DNA of 64,000 nt from JABMQB01 sp963666575 (GCA_963666575.2 CAXXYG010000019.1:310001-374000); one strand, 5' to 3'; counted from the stretch's first letter, positions 1 through 9,232 are shown. Notes: a model not told the origin generated them from the letters alone. Made by a program: numbers and translations.

Positions 1-843
1 TTTTAATTTTTGTTCTTTTTGAAAAGCTTCAGTTTTAGTGAACTTAGTTTTATCTTCCAAAAATGTTTTCCGGGCTATAAATTCTTTGGAATTTATTAGT
101 TCCGATAATTCTGTAAAGCGTGACAACTGATGGCTATTTACCGTGCTATGGTATAATTTCAGTTTTTTTGATTTTTCGAACCTAAAATATTTTTTTATTT
201 CAGGGTTACGCGACAATTGTTTAAACTCAATTTTTTGTTCTTTCCCTTTTGCAGGTGTATTTTTTAACTCGATGTAGTTTTTTAGTGTTTCTGAATTGGC
301 AAAAACCTCATGTTGCTTTAATTCAGGCGAATCATTAAGTTCAAAATATACTTTAATTGCTTTTGACTTTTGAAGTTTATTATATTCAAGCAATTGTTTC
401 TGCTCAGGAGATCCTTTAAACACCTGTTTTAAACTATTTTTTTTCTCTTCCTGAAAAGGCCCTTCAAAAACATATTTATGCAACAAATAATACTCGGCCA
501 GTTTATCTGATTGCTTAATTGTTTCAAATCTTTTTATTTCAGATGATTGTTCAACAGTAAAATAATTTTTTATTTTTTTTTGTTTTTCCAGTTTTTGAAA
601 TTCAAGCAACTGCTTTTGTTCCTGGCTTCCCTTAAAACGAATAGATTCAATTTCTTTTTTACGATTTTTAAAATCGTCAGAATTCACCCATTGTTTTAAT
701 TCTTCAAATTCTTTTAACTCATCTGACCCTTCTACTTTTTTAAACTCCTGATAATCACCTTCCAAAAGAGTACGCTGCGCTTCAATTTTTTCAGTTGGTT
801 TTAGTTTTCCAAAAGTTTGAAGTGTAAAAAGTTTAAAAGACAT
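1..843 (-). CDS. Lys/Glu-rich internal-repeat protein, partial (possible N-terminal part of a secreted or GH16-type protein)
   Basis: The minus strand is open for 281 codons from an ATG at 843 to the left edge, with no stop, so the C-terminus lies outside the window. There is no signal peptide. The protein is almost entirely charged helix (Lys, Glu, Gln) and has internal repeats of roughly 80 residues: a block reading FKGSxEQKQLLE, then KLxKxKxIKxYF, occurs twice (about residues 70-100 and 141-167), with weaker copies later. From memory, similar Lys/Glu-rich repeats precede the catalytic domain in some Bacteroidota family-16 glycoside hydrolases, but no catalytic domain is visible here, so this link is only a suggestion. 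It is divergent from the gene starting at 1077. That it is coding is well supported; the function is unknown. Confidence 0.6.
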   Translation of the reverse strand, partial: MSFKLFTLQTFGKLKPTEKIEAQRTLLEGDYQEFKKVEGSDELKEFEELKQWVNSDDFKNRKKEIESIRFKGSQEQKQLLEFQKLEKQKKIKNYFTVEQSSEIKRFETIKQSDKLAEYYLLHKYVFEGPFQEEKKNSLKQVFKGSPEQKQLLEYNKLQKSKAIKVYFELNDSPELKQHEVFANSETLKNYIELKNTPAKGKEQKIEFKQLSRNPEIKKYFRFEKSKKLKLYHSTVNSHQLSRFTELSELINSKEFIARKTFLEDKTKFTKTEAFQKEQKLK

Positions 844-953
844 CTGCTAAATATTTATGATTAAATAGTAATTAAGTTCAAATTTAAAAAACAAAACCAA
901 TCTTAAATAAAAAAACAACCGAAATAAACTTTTTATACCTCTTTTGTTTCTGT

Positions 954-961
954 TATATTTG
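954..961 (+). promoter_or_regulatory. Candidate Bacteroidota -7 promoter box
   Basis: TATATTTG matches the Bacteroidota sigma-ABfr -7 consensus TAnnTTTG exactly. It lies about 115 bases before the ATG at 1077, in the gap between two divergent genes. No good -33 TTG is seen at the usual spacing, so the call rests on one box. Confidence 0.4.
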
Positions 962-1076
962 AAATCTCAAATATCATAGAGTTATGAAACGACCATGAAA
1001 CTTTGTTTCAAAAACAATCAGAATTAAAACCATGGGAGTTTCATCGAATGCAAATGAAACAAACAAATTTATTGAG

Positions 1077-2198
1077 ATGAAAAAACAAATAATATTAGCC
1101 CTTCTATTAGCATTTTCAATATCCGCATTTTCCCAACATTTTTTTGAAACCGAGTTTAACAATCGAAAAAAATACCTTATTCTTACAAATCCAACTGTCC
1201 GAAATATTCAAGCGATACAATTTTTGATGGCACAAAATTTATTGGACATCAAAAAAAACAAAACTAAATTTGTGGGTGTTTACCATTCCAGCCAAAAATA
1301 TGATTTTAGCAAATCGTTAGAATACATCGCTGAAAATGGATTAAAAAACTTCTTTTTGCATGAAATAAATGATGAACTTGCTCTTAAAACCATTTTCCAA
1401 AACAATACTTGCAGCGACGATTTTAAAACCATTTTTGATAATTCAATAGGCGTATTCTTTTTTGGCGGGCCAGATATTCAACCTGAAATTTATGGCGAGG
1501 AAAATTTATTATCTGTTGTTACTGACCCTAACAGGCACCTTTTTGAAGCATCATTTCTTTTTCACCTTCTTGGCGGATCGCAAAATACCGGTTTTAAACC
1601 CTACCTCAATTATAAACCTGACTATATGGTAACCGGTTTTTGTTTAGGAATGCAAACCATGAATGTAGCCACCGGCGGAACCCTTGTTCAGGATATACCT
1701 GCCGAACTGTATAGTGCCTCAAATGCTGAAGAAACACTCGACATTGGCCGGGCAAACTTACACCGTAATTACTGGCAGAAAATAAGTTCCGACACATTAC
1801 TGATGGGTATTAACCTTCATAAAATAAAAATGACCAGCCATCCGTTTTTTGGAAAAACCATTAAAATGGGCAAAGGTTGGGTACCTCGTATTTACAGTAG
1901 CCACCACCAGTCGGCTGAAAAACTGGGGCAAGGATTTAAAGTTACCGCCCTTTCGATGGATGAAAAAGTTATAGAAGGAATTGCCCATGATAAATACCCC
2001 AATGTGTTTGCTGTACAATTTCACCCCGAAGTACCCGGCTTATATGTTGACCTGAAAAAATATAAATTTCACCCCGATGATTCACCTGAAACTTACCACC
2101 GTATTATAGGACGATCAAGTGTAAGGTTTCATAAAAAATACTGGGAACACATTTCAACTGTAGTCCGACAATTAAAAACAAAAAGAGGCTCTGAATAA
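1077..2198 (+). CDS. Secreted class I glutamine amidotransferase-like protein (peptidase C26 family)
   Basis: A protein of 373 residues when started at the ATG at 1077. I prefer this start to an in-frame ATG at 1032 because it puts a clean signal peptide (hydrophobic stretch ending in SAFSQ) at the N-terminus. The glutamine-amidotransferase fold is shown by FFGGPDIQPEIYG, the nucleophile elbow GFCLGMQ with Cys189, and the QFHPE motif supplying His and Glu of the catalytic triad. Family members (PuuD, gamma-glutamyl hydrolase) cleave gamma-glutamyl amide bonds. An exported copy suggests periplasmic hydrolysis of gamma-glutamyl compounds, which is inference. It is followed by a small secreted protein that has its own promoter-like box. 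Confidence 0.85.
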   Translation: MKKQIILALLLAFSISAFSQHFFETEFNNRKKYLILTNPTVRNIQAIQFLMAQNLLDIKKNKTKFVGVYHSSQKYDFSKSLEYIAENGLKNFFLHEINDELALKTIFQNNTCSDDFKTIFDNSIGVFFFGGPDIQPEIYGEENLLSVVTDPNRHLFEASFLFHLLGGSQNTGFKPYLNYKPDYMVTGFCLGMQTMNVATGGTLVQDIPAELYSASNAEETLDIGRANLHRNYWQKISSDTLLMGINLHKIKMTSHPFFGKTIKMGKGWVPRIYSSHHQSAEKLGQGFKVTALSMDEKVIEGIAHDKYPNVFAVQFHPEVPGLYVDLKKYKFHPDDSPETYHRIIGRSSVRFHKKYWEHISTVVRQLKTKRGSE

Positions 2199-2232
2199 TA
2201 TCAAAGCATTTCATTAACTTTTGGTGGCACTA

Positions 2233-2240
2233 TTTTTGGT
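2233..2240 (+). promoter_or_regulatory. Candidate -7 promoter box
   Basis: TATTTTTG fits TAnnTTTG exactly and lies 26 bases before the ATG at 2267, a normal distance for a short 5' leader. The -33 element is unclear. Confidence 0.45.
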
Positions 2241-2266
2241 AGTTTTATAAAACATAAAAATAAGTT

Positions 2267-2701
2267 ATGAAAAAGCTATCCCCTTTTATGTTTATATTTC
2301 TAACTATTGGTGTATATGCGCAGGACCTGAGCGTTTTAGATTTCAAAGAGCTATTCAGGAAAGCAAAAAAAACAAATACTGAAGTAACCATTTTTCACCA
2401 TGCTCCAAATGGATTCCGATCAGATAGCGAATATTATTTATTAAAATCCCAATTGACCTCCGCCAAAGGAGTAGTTCTTGATGTAATGAATACCGGAGTA
2501 CTTTTATCAAAGGAATTTAGTAAGCCGGTTACCAAACAAAAAGAGGATAAAATATACAAAACCGAAGTATATTATGTCCCCTACCATCAAATAGTAAAAG
2601 TTAAATTTGTTATCGCACCCAACCAATCAAATCCCTATAAAAAAGAAGGTATTTTTAAGCCTAATGGACAAAACCCTAACACACTGATTAACAAACCATA
2701 A
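2267..2701 (+). CDS. Small secreted protein of unknown function
   Basis: A 144-residue protein with a signal peptide (KKLSPFMFIFLTIGVYAQ, cleavage expected after AQ). The mature part is polar and basic with no cysteines and no motif I recognise. It begins with DLSVLDFKELFRKAKK and ends in a Lys/Asn/Pro-rich tail. It lies between the C26 amidotransferase and prfC in the same direction but has its own promoter-like box at 2233-2240, so it may be transcribed alone. Export to the periplasm or surface is the only property I can support. The signal peptide and codon use make it a real gene. Confidence 0.7.
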   Translation: MKKLSPFMFIFLTIGVYAQDLSVLDFKELFRKAKKTNTEVTIFHHAPNGFRSDSEYYLLKSQLTSAKGVVLDVMNTGVLLSKEFSKPVTKQKEDKIYKTEVYYVPYHQIVKVKFVIAPNQSNPYKKEGIFKPNGQNPNTLINKP

Positions 2702-2804
2702 TTCTCACCATTAATAAATTCAACTATTTGATGCAAAATTTGCGATTTGTTTTTGCCTTTGTATCTGAATGACTACTTTTGCGCCGTTCAAATTTGAAAC
2801 AGAT

Positions 2805-4379
2805 ATGACTTTTATTGAAGAAATTAACAGGCGGCGAACATTTGGTATAGTAAGTCACCCTGATGCAGGAAAAACAACTCTCACCGAAAAACTATTGCTT
2901 TTTGGAGGTGCTATCAGGGTTGCCGGTGCTGTAAAAAACAACAAAATAAAAAAAGGGGCTACTTCCGATTTTATGGAAATTGAAAGGCAAAGGGGAATCT
3001 CTGTAGCCACTTCAGTAATGGGTTTCGAATACGATGGTTACAAAGTAAACATTCTAGACACTCCAGGGCACCAGGACTTCCAGGAAGATACTTTCCGCAC
3101 ACTTACAGCAGTCGACAGTGTTATTATTGTTATTGATGCTGCAAAAGGGGTTGAACCGCAAACAAAAAAGCTAATGGATGTATGCCGGATGCGAAAAACT
3201 CCTGTAATAGTTTTTGTCAATAAAATGGACCGCCCAACTCAGGATACTTTTTCGTTGATGGACGAAATTGAAGAACAATTGCAAATAAAAGTTAGGCCAT
3301 TAAGTTGGCCAATAAATAGCGGCCCTGACTTTAAGGGTGTTTACAACATTTTTACTAAAAGCCTGCAGTTTTTTAATCCAAGTATTCAAGACATTGAACC
3401 GGGAGTGAAATTCGAAGATATTTCAAATCATAAACTGGAAGAATACATAGGCAACGATGCCCAGATTTTAAGGGATGAATTAGAACTCGTAGAAGGTGTA
3501 TACCCCACATTCGAAACAACTCCTTACCTTGACGGTGAATTGGCGCCTGTGTTTTTTGGAAGTGCTTTATATAATTTTGGTGTCCAGGAATTATTGGATG
3601 CGTTTGTTAAAATAGCCCCTCCGCCCCAAAACAGCCATACCGAAGAACGCGAAATAAAACCTGATGAAAATAGCTTTAGTGGTTTTATTTTTAAAATACA
3701 CGCCAATATCGACCCTAACCACCGAAGCCGGATTGCATTTGTAAAAATCTGTTCGGGTGAATTTGAAAGGAATAAACCCTATAAACATATACGATTAGGT
3801 AAAACCATACGTGTATCGAGCCCAACAGCATTTATGGCTTCACAAAAGGAGATTGTTGAAAAAGCCTATCCTGGCGATATAATTGGTATACCCGATTCGG
3901 GCAATTTTATCATTGGCGATACAATAACCGAAGGCGAGGAAATCCATTTTAAAGGGCTACCAAGTTTTTCGCCGGAGCTGTTCAGATACATTGAAAATGG
4001 CGATCCCATGAAGTCAAAACAGCTGGCAAAGGGAGTTGACCAATTAATGGACGAGGGTGTTGCTCAGCTTTTTACCAGCCAGTTTAATGGCCGTAAAATC
4101 ATTGGGACTGTAGGGCAGCTCCAATTCGAAGTTATTCAATACCGTTTAGAACATGAATATGGGGCAAAATGTAATTGGGATCATCTCCAAATGCATAAAG
4201 CCTGTTGGATTAAATCGGACGATCAAAAACTATTAAATGAATTTAAAAAACGGAAGCATCAGAAAATGGCGAAGGATAAACGGGGCCGCGATGTTTTTAT
4301 GGCCGATTCAGGTTTTATATTACAAATGGCTCAGGACGAATTTAAAAAAATCGAATTCCATTTTACTTCCGAATTCTAA
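2805..4379 (+). CDS. prfC: Peptide chain release factor 3
   Basis: A translational GTPase that recycles RF1/RF2 from the ribosome after termination; cytoplasmic. Starting at the ATG at 2805 gives 524 residues, close to the 529 of the E. coli protein, and the N-terminus MTFIEEINRRRTFGIVSHPD aligns with it. An in-frame ATG at 2769 would add 12 unconserved residues. The GTPase motifs are G1 SHPDAGKTT (residues 17-25), the switch I region around RQRGIS, G3 DTPGHQDF and G4 NKMD. Domain II follows (SGFIFKIHANIDPNHRSRIAF), and the C-terminal RF3 domain includes GTVGQLQFEVIQYRLEHEYG. The frame is intact throughout. It appears to be a single gene between a secreted protein and a membrane protein. Confidence 0.97.
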   Translation: MTFIEEINRRRTFGIVSHPDAGKTTLTEKLLLFGGAIRVAGAVKNNKIKKGATSDFMEIERQRGISVATSVMGFEYDGYKVNILDTPGHQDFQEDTFRTLTAVDSVIIVIDAAKGVEPQTKKLMDVCRMRKTPVIVFVNKMDRPTQDTFSLMDEIEEQLQIKVRPLSWPINSGPDFKGVYNIFTKSLQFFNPSIQDIEPGVKFEDISNHKLEEYIGNDAQILRDELELVEGVYPTFETTPYLDGELAPVFFGSALYNFGVQELLDAFVKIAPPPQNSHTEEREIKPDENSFSGFIFKIHANIDPNHRSRIAFVKICSGEFERNKPYKHIRLGKTIRVSSPTAFMASQKEIVEKAYPGDIIGIPDSGNFIIGDTITEGEEIHFKGLPSFSPELFRYIENGDPMKSKQLAKGVDQLMDEGVAQLFTSQFNGRKIIGTVGQLQFEVIQYRLEHEYGAKCNWDHLQMHKACWIKSDDQKLLNEFKKRKHQKMAKDKRGRDVFMADSGFILQMAQDEFKKIEFHFTSEF

Positions 4380-4470
4380 TACCTATTTCAGAAATACACC
4401 CATTTAAATTCCCTCCTGAATCGAAACTTCAGGGACAATATTTAGTATATTTATACAAAAACTAAAAGCG

Positions 4471-5046
4471 ATGATTTTACTGGAGACATTTTACGACAGT
4501 AGTTTGTTTACGTTTGTTTTACTGCCACTTATAATATTTTTTGCCCGAATTTGTGATGTTTCATTTGGCACTATACGTATTGTTATGGTCTCAAAAGGGC
4601 AAAAACTAATTGCTCCGCTGTTGGGATTTTTTGAAGTTTTACTCTGGTTGATTACCATGACAAAAATAGTTCAAAACATGGACAATTGGATTTGTTATAT
4701 TGCCTATGCCGCAGGTTTTGCTACTGGAAACTACATAGGGCTTTTGTTGGAAGAAAAGCTGGCAGTGGGTTTAGTTAAAATCCAAATTATTACACGTAGA
4801 GAAGCCTCAAAATTAATTACTGAACTTAGAAATTCGGATTATGGTATTACACACCAGGACGCCATGGGCAATAACCAAAATGTAAGTATTATTTACAGTA
4901 TAATTAAACGAACAGATATTTCGAAAGTTGAAGGAATTATAAGCAAATACAATCCCAACGCTTTTTATTCAATCGAAGATGTAAAATTTGTGAATAAAGG
5001 TGTATTCCCAATAAATGGAAAAACCCGTTGGCGAAAGGGTAAATAA
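4471..5046 (+). CDS. UPF0316 / DUF5698-DUF2179 membrane protein
   Basis: 191 residues. The N-terminal half has three hydrophobic segments (about residues 13-33, 45-63 and 70-90) with the family signature DVSFGTIRIVMVSKG and a conserved GNYIGLLLEEKLA. The C-terminal half is a soluble DUF2179-type domain of ACT/PII-like size (VQIITRREASKLITELRN to SIEDVKFVNKG). The family is widespread and of unknown function; the cytoplasmic domain is thought to bind a small ligand or nucleotide, unproven here. It converges with the nitronate monooxygenase gene, and the two share a bidirectional terminator. Confidence 0.88.
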   Translation: MILLETFYDSSLFTFVLLPLIIFFARICDVSFGTIRIVMVSKGQKLIAPLLGFFEVLLWLITMTKIVQNMDNWICYIAYAAGFATGNYIGLLLEEKLAVGLVKIQIITRREASKLITELRNSDYGITHQDAMGNNQNVSIIYSIIKRTDISKVEGIISKYNPNAFYSIEDVKFVNKGVFPINGKTRWRKGK

Positions 5047-5049
5047 AAC

Positions 5050-5098
5050 CTTTGGCAATTCATTTTCCGGGTAAACCACAGATTAAGAATTGCCAAAG
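5050..5098. terminator. Bidirectional hairpin terminator
   Basis: A perfect 12-bp inverted repeat (CTTTGGCAATTC at 5050-5061, GAATTGCCAAAG at 5087-5098) has a 25-base loop. It lies between the convergent genes ending at 5046 (+) and 5106 (-). T-rich runs follow on both strands: TTATTATTTTTT on plus, TTTTATTT on minus. Confidence 0.75.
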
Positions 5099-5105
5099 AT
5101 GATTA

Positions 5106-6182
5106 TTATTTTTTGCTTACAGCAACTTTAAACTCACTGAGAATTGTCTCAAAAGTTTCTTTCACTGAAATTATTTTACTTGTTTTATATGCATTTGCGC
5201 CGGCAAAAGCATAACCATTAAAAAAGTTACCTTTCATTGCACTCATAAGAGCGGCAAATATACAATAAGGCGTTTTTTCAAAATCGCATGTCCTTAAACA
5301 TTTATACGGGCACTTTACTGGGTGTTTTTCACCTCTGTTTATTTTATCAATAAATTCGTTTCGGATGGCCCTTCCAGGCATTCCTACCGGACTTTGAATA
5401 ATTTCAAGGTCACTTTCTACTGAATTGATATAGGTGTTTTTAAATGCTTCAGAAGCATCACATTCGTCGGTGGTTACAAAGCGGGTTCCCATCTGGACAG
5501 CCGAAGCTCCAAGGTCCATTATCTCTTTTATGTCGCTTCCCGAATAAATACCACCAGCTGCAATTACAGGAATCGACTGATTGTACATTTCTTCGAAAGG
5601 TTTAACATGTTCAATAACCTCAGGCACCAAATTTTCAAGTGCAAATTTAGGATCATCGAGTTGAGCCCTTTTAAAACCCAGGTGCCCACCTGCCTTAGGA
5701 CCTTCGACAACAAATGCATCAGGCAAGTAGTTGTATAAGTCTTTCCATTTTCGGCACAAAATACCAGCTGCGCGTCCCGACGAAACAATAGGAACCAACT
5801 TTGTTTTGCTCCCTTTTGTTAAGTATTGTGGCAAATTCATTGGTAATCCGGCACCTGAAAATATAATGTCTACTTTTTCAGAAACAGCTGTTTTTACCAT
5901 ATCTGAGAAATTAGTAAGTGCAACCATTATATTTACACCCAAAATACCATTTGTATTCTCTTTGGCTTTCCTTATTTCGTTTTTTAATCCACGAATATTT
6001 GCATCTACAAAATCCTTAGCATAGTTTTTTTCAAACATTCCGATACCAACAGCAGCTATAACGCCAACTCCTCCTTCATTAGCAACAGCAGCAGCTAACT
6101 TCGACATCGAAATTCCTATACCCATTCCTCCCTGGATTATGGGTAGAGATATTTTTAAATCCCCAATCGTTAATGCTTTCAT
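5106..6182 (-). CDS. Nitronate monooxygenase / FabK-like FMN flavoprotein
   Basis: A 358-residue TIM-barrel flavoenzyme of the 2-nitropropane dioxygenase family. Members oxidise alkyl nitronates using FMN and O2; close relatives are FabK enoyl reductases. Motifs: N-terminal PIIQGGMGIGIS (phosphate/FMN loop), VEGPKAGGHLGF (active-site His region), and IPVIAAGGIYSGSDIKEIMDLGASAVQMGTRF (FMN-phosphate binding). A Cys-rich stretch near residue 290 (CPYKCLRTCDFEKTPYC) is common in anaerobe-type members of this family. Full length, soluble, cytoplasmic. It is on the minus strand downstream of rimO, with 125 bases between them, so co-transcription is possible. The substrate cannot be read from the sequence. 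Confidence 0.88.
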   Translation of the reverse strand: MKALTIGDLKISLPIIQGGMGIGISMSKLAAAVANEGGVGVIAAVGIGMFEKNYAKDFVDANIRGLKNEIRKAKENTNGILGVNIMVALTNFSDMVKTAVSEKVDIIFSGAGLPMNLPQYLTKGSKTKLVPIVSSGRAAGILCRKWKDLYNYLPDAFVVEGPKAGGHLGFKRAQLDDPKFALENLVPEVIEHVKPFEEMYNQSIPVIAAGGIYSGSDIKEIMDLGASAVQMGTRFVTTDECDASEAFKNTYINSVESDLEIIQSPVGMPGRAIRNEFIDKINRGEKHPVKCPYKCLRTCDFEKTPYCIFAALMSAMKGNFFNGYAFAGANAYKTSKIISVKETFETILSEFKVAVSKK

Positions 6183-6307
6183 TTTATGATATATTTATAA
6201 ATAAAGTTTACAAAGATAACCGAATAACAATGCCTACAGCGAAAAATGGTGTATTTAAAGCATTTCTAAAGATGGACGGATTTACCTAAATGTTCGAAAA
6301 ATAAATT

Positions 6308-7603
6308 TCAAATCTTCGATCCATATAAATCATAATCCGTAGCACTGGTAATTTTGACCTGGCACAACTGCCCGTTATGTAGCATTTCTTCAGATGTAAC
6401 AAATACTTCACCATCTACTTCAGGCGAATCAAACTCAGTTCGGCCAATATAATATTCGCCTTCTTTCCGGTCAATTATTACCATTAAATTTTTATCAATT
6501 TTCGATTCCTGAATACCAGCCGAAATTTGTTGTTGCAACTCCATCAATTCGTCGGCACGGGCTTGTTTTATTTCTTGAGGGACATCGTCTTCAAATTTTT
6601 TGTAAGCATATGTCCCGTCCTCGTGTGAATATGGAAATACACCCAGTTTTTCAAATTTCACCTGAGTAATAAACTCCTTTAATTCCTGAAAATCAGCCTC
6701 TGTTTCACCCGGATAACCCACTAACATTGTTGTACGTATTCCAACTCCCGGTACTTCTGATTTTATACGGGCAATCAGTTTTTCAGTTTCTTCGCGGGTT
6801 ACATGCCGCATCATCCGGTGCAATACAGGGTCAGCTATATGTTGCAAAGGCATATCAAGGTATTTTACAACCTTCGGATTATCGTGCATAATTGGCAAAA
6901 CCTCGTAAGGAAATTTTGTGGGATAAAGGTAATGTAACCTAATCCACTCTATGCCATCAATATCAGAAATACCATTTATTACTTCAGCCAGTTGAGTTTT
7001 ACCATAAATATCAATGCCATAATACGACAAATCCTGAGCAATAAGCAATACCTCCTTCACCCCTTTTTTAGCCAGGTAACGAGCTTCTTTTATAATATTT
7101 TCGAGCGTTTTTGACTTATGTTTGCCAGTCATTTTAGGAATTGCGCAAAAAGCACACGACCTGTTACAGCCTTCAGAAACTTTCAGGTAAGCAAAGTGCG
7201 AAGGAGTTGTTATTTTCCGTTCATAAATATACTCAGGATGGTAAGTAACTTTTAGTTCATCGGCAATAGCCCTCAAATCGAACTTACCAAAAAACCGGTC
7301 AACTTCAGGAATCTCGGCTTTTAATTCACCAGGGTACCTTTCCGACAAACACCCCATCACATACAGTTTACCAATTTCGCCTTGCTCCCGGGCATTTGCA
7401 TATTGTAAAATGGTATCAATCGATTCTTGTTTGGCATCACCAATAAAACCACAGGTATTAACCACCACAGCATCAAAGCCGGTTTCATTCGAATCGTGAG
7501 AAACTTCAAATTTGCCACTCTCCAATTGACTCATCAAAACCTCTGAATCAACCAAATTTTTTGAGCATCCCAATGTTACAACATTTACCTTCTTTTTTTC
7601 CAT
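6308..7603 (-). CDS. rimO: Ribosomal protein uS12 methylthiotransferase RimO
   Basis: A radical-SAM enzyme that adds a methylthio group to the conserved Asp of ribosomal protein S12. The N-terminal UPF0004 domain (VVTLGCSKNLVDSE) is followed by the radical-SAM cluster motif CNRSCAFC with Cys146, Cys150 and Cys153, then a C-terminal TRAM domain. GCSKNLVDSE together with the short TRAM tail favours RimO over MiaB. I start at the ATG at 7603 (431 residues), which has an AAAGGAGAG ribosome-binding sequence just upstream, rather than at 7651, which would add 16 unconserved residues. It ends in TGA, showing that TGA is a normal stop in this genome. Confidence 0.96.
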   Translation of the reverse strand: MEKKKVNVVTLGCSKNLVDSEVLMSQLESGKFEVSHDSNETGFDAVVVNTCGFIGDAKQESIDTILQYANAREQGEIGKLYVMGCLSERYPGELKAEIPEVDRFFGKFDLRAIADELKVTYHPEYIYERKITTPSHFAYLKVSEGCNRSCAFCAIPKMTGKHKSKTLENIIKEARYLAKKGVKEVLLIAQDLSYYGIDIYGKTQLAEVINGISDIDGIEWIRLHYLYPTKFPYEVLPIMHDNPKVVKYLDMPLQHIADPVLHRMMRHVTREETEKLIARIKSEVPGVGIRTTMLVGYPGETEADFQELKEFITQVKFEKLGVFPYSHEDGTYAYKKFEDDVPQEIKQARADELMELQQQISAGIQESKIDKNLMVIIDRKEGEYYIGRTEFDSPEVDGEVFVTSEEMLHNGQLCQVKITSATDYDLYGSKI

Positions 7604-7837
7604 CTCTCCTTTAAGTTTCAGCCTGCAAAGAAACAACAATTTTTGGTGCACAAAAGTTGTAACAATTTGTTTTCAATGAATTCGCAAAAAATTTCTTCAA
7701 TCAATAAGCAGATTAATAGATGCATTTGGCCGATTGATGAGGTAGTTTGACAGAAATAATTTCATTCACACTTCCGAAACGGCTATTTTGTACTGTGATT
7801 TAAACAAATCGGTTTATATAAACCATGCTTTATTAAG

Positions 7838-7867
7838 TTGCTTTTAATAGTACAAAAGTATTTTTTG
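7838..7867 (+). promoter_or_regulatory. Candidate promoter for the small secreted protein at 7914
   Basis: TTG at 7838-7840 and TATTTTTTG at 7859-7867 are separated by 18 bases. This is close to the Bacteroidota pattern TTG-N19-TAnnTTTG, with one extra T in the -7 box. A transcript would start about 40 bases before the ATG at 7914. Confidence 0.4.
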
Positions 7868-7913
7868 AGCGAATTGAATGGATAACTTTAAAAATTAAAC
7901 AACTGTTAAACAT

Positions 7914-8177
7914 ATGAAAGCCATTATTTTAGTTTCATCGTTATTTTATTTATTGGGTTTAAAAATTAGTGGGCAAAACGAAACAATCAAAAAAGATACC
8001 CTATCGCAACCTGTTGTTTTTATAAATAATGAACTCCCGCTTGCTAACAATAATTGTTTGCTTTTTCCAAATACCCTTATTTCGGAAGACGAACTTTCAT
8101 ACGATACCCTAAACCATTTTACGATACCTGGAATTACGCTGCCTTCAAACGCATATAAATCAACGCAAACAAATTAA
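7914..8177 (+). CDS. Small putative secreted protein, unknown function
   Basis: An 87-residue ORF starting with a signal-peptide-like sequence (KAIILVSSLFYLLGLKISG, then QNE). The rest is a polar, Pro/Asn/Thr-containing tail with one Cys and no domain I recognise. A plausible promoter lies upstream at 7838-7867. An AT-rich gap of over 500 bases follows, so it appears to be a single gene. It could be a lineage-specific secreted peptide or a chance ORF. The signal peptide and promoter make me lean towards real. Confidence 0.5.
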   Translation: MKAIILVSSLFYLLGLKISGQNETIKKDTLSQPVVFINNELPLANNNCLLFPNTLISEDELSYDTLNHFTIPGITLPSNAYKSTQTN

Positions 8178-8704
8178 TTTTCAACCAATGTAATCTCAAT
8201 TTTTTGTCAATAATTTAAGATTTTTTTTACAAGCCAATTATTTATCAAGGTACCTTTCCAAACACCTAATACTTTACAAAATTTAAAGTAGAGCCAATCA
8301 CTTTTTATTCATTTAACAATCAATTTATCTTCTAGCTTCAATACTTTACTCCCCATATAAATACCCACCTTTTAAATGATTTTTATGGTAAGGTAAATAA
8401 ACCATGTTAAAATTATTCTCTTTTTACAACTATTTATTAGTTTTTTATCATCTATTTTACTCTATTTTATAATATTTTTACTTATTTTTCAACCGTTATA
8501 TATTTATATATAACAATTTAAATCTTTAGTATAACATACTATATTTAATTTTAATATCTTCTTTCTATTTTTCAGCATATTTTTTACTTTTTTTGATACT
8601 TTTTACTGTTTATCTTCAATATTTATACTATTTTTATCTATATTTATTTGTATTTTATCATTAAAACTCCTTTCTTTACATATGTTATTTTAAATAACTG
8701 CATA
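8178..8704. other. AT-rich gene-free gap
   Basis: About 530 bases, visibly much more AT-rich than the flanking genes and dominated by T runs on the plus strand after 8440. I see no ORF of note, no tRNA, no tandem repeat and no clear terminator. It probably contains the promoter of the HTH gene at 8705, but no -7 box fits well. Confidence 0.5.
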
Positions 8705-9034
8705 ATGGAAAAGATCAACATTGTAAACATTGTAAAACGGGAGCTTTCGAAAAACCATGTAAGCCCGGCAGAATTGGCAAGGCAGTTAAATGCTCATCCT
8801 TCAACTGTTCATGGAATGTTAAGCAGGGATACATTACAGGTCGGAAAACTTATTTCATTGTCGTCAATTTTGCAATACAATTTTTTTAAAGAGATTGGTC
8901 AAATGTTGCCTTACGAAAAACCTGAAGAGAATAAAAACAAAGAAACTGAAAGCGCATTAAAAGAAAGGATTAAAGAACTGGAAATTGAAAACACTATTTT
9001 ACGGCGAACATTAAAAGATATTTTAAAAGGTTAG
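8705..9034 (+). CDS. Small HTH / coiled-coil DNA-binding protein
   Basis: 109 residues when started at the ATG at 8705; the in-frame start at 8648 would add 19 hydrophobic residues from AT-rich leader DNA. Residues 1-60 look like a helix-turn-helix fold of the XRE or resolvase type (VSPAELARQLNAHPSTVHGMLSRDTLQVGKLISLSSIL). Residues 70-109 are a charged coiled coil (ETESALKERIKELEIENTILRRTLKDIL) that should mediate dimerisation. The gene stands alone, preceded by the AT-rich gap and followed by a strong terminator. This layout suits an orphan transcription regulator or nucleoid-type protein. Its target is unknown. Confidence 0.8.
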   Translation: MEKINIVNIVKRELSKNHVSPAELARQLNAHPSTVHGMLSRDTLQVGKLISLSSILQYNFFKEIGQMLPYEKPEENKNKETESALKERIKELEIENTILRRTLKDILKG

Positions 9035-9090
9035 ACTTGATGTCTGATAGCAAACCCTAATTTTGCATAGAAAACCAATTTCATAAAATT

Positions 9091-9120
9091 TGCCCCTTTC
9101 GCTTGAGGGGCATTTTTTTT
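9091..9120 (+). terminator. Rho-independent terminator of the HTH gene
   Basis: A 7-bp perfect stem (TGCCCCT at 9091-9097, AGGGGCA at 9106-9112) with an 8-base loop, followed directly by a run of eight T. It lies 57 bases after the stop codon at 9034. Confidence 0.9.
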
Positions 9121-9232
9121 AGGTCAACACCTTTCATTTTGACCAAATGTTATTATTAGTTTTCAACATTTCAAAATTTTACTAAAAATGATAAAATGAT
9201 TTTAGTAGTTTAATATTCCAAATACAAATTCC

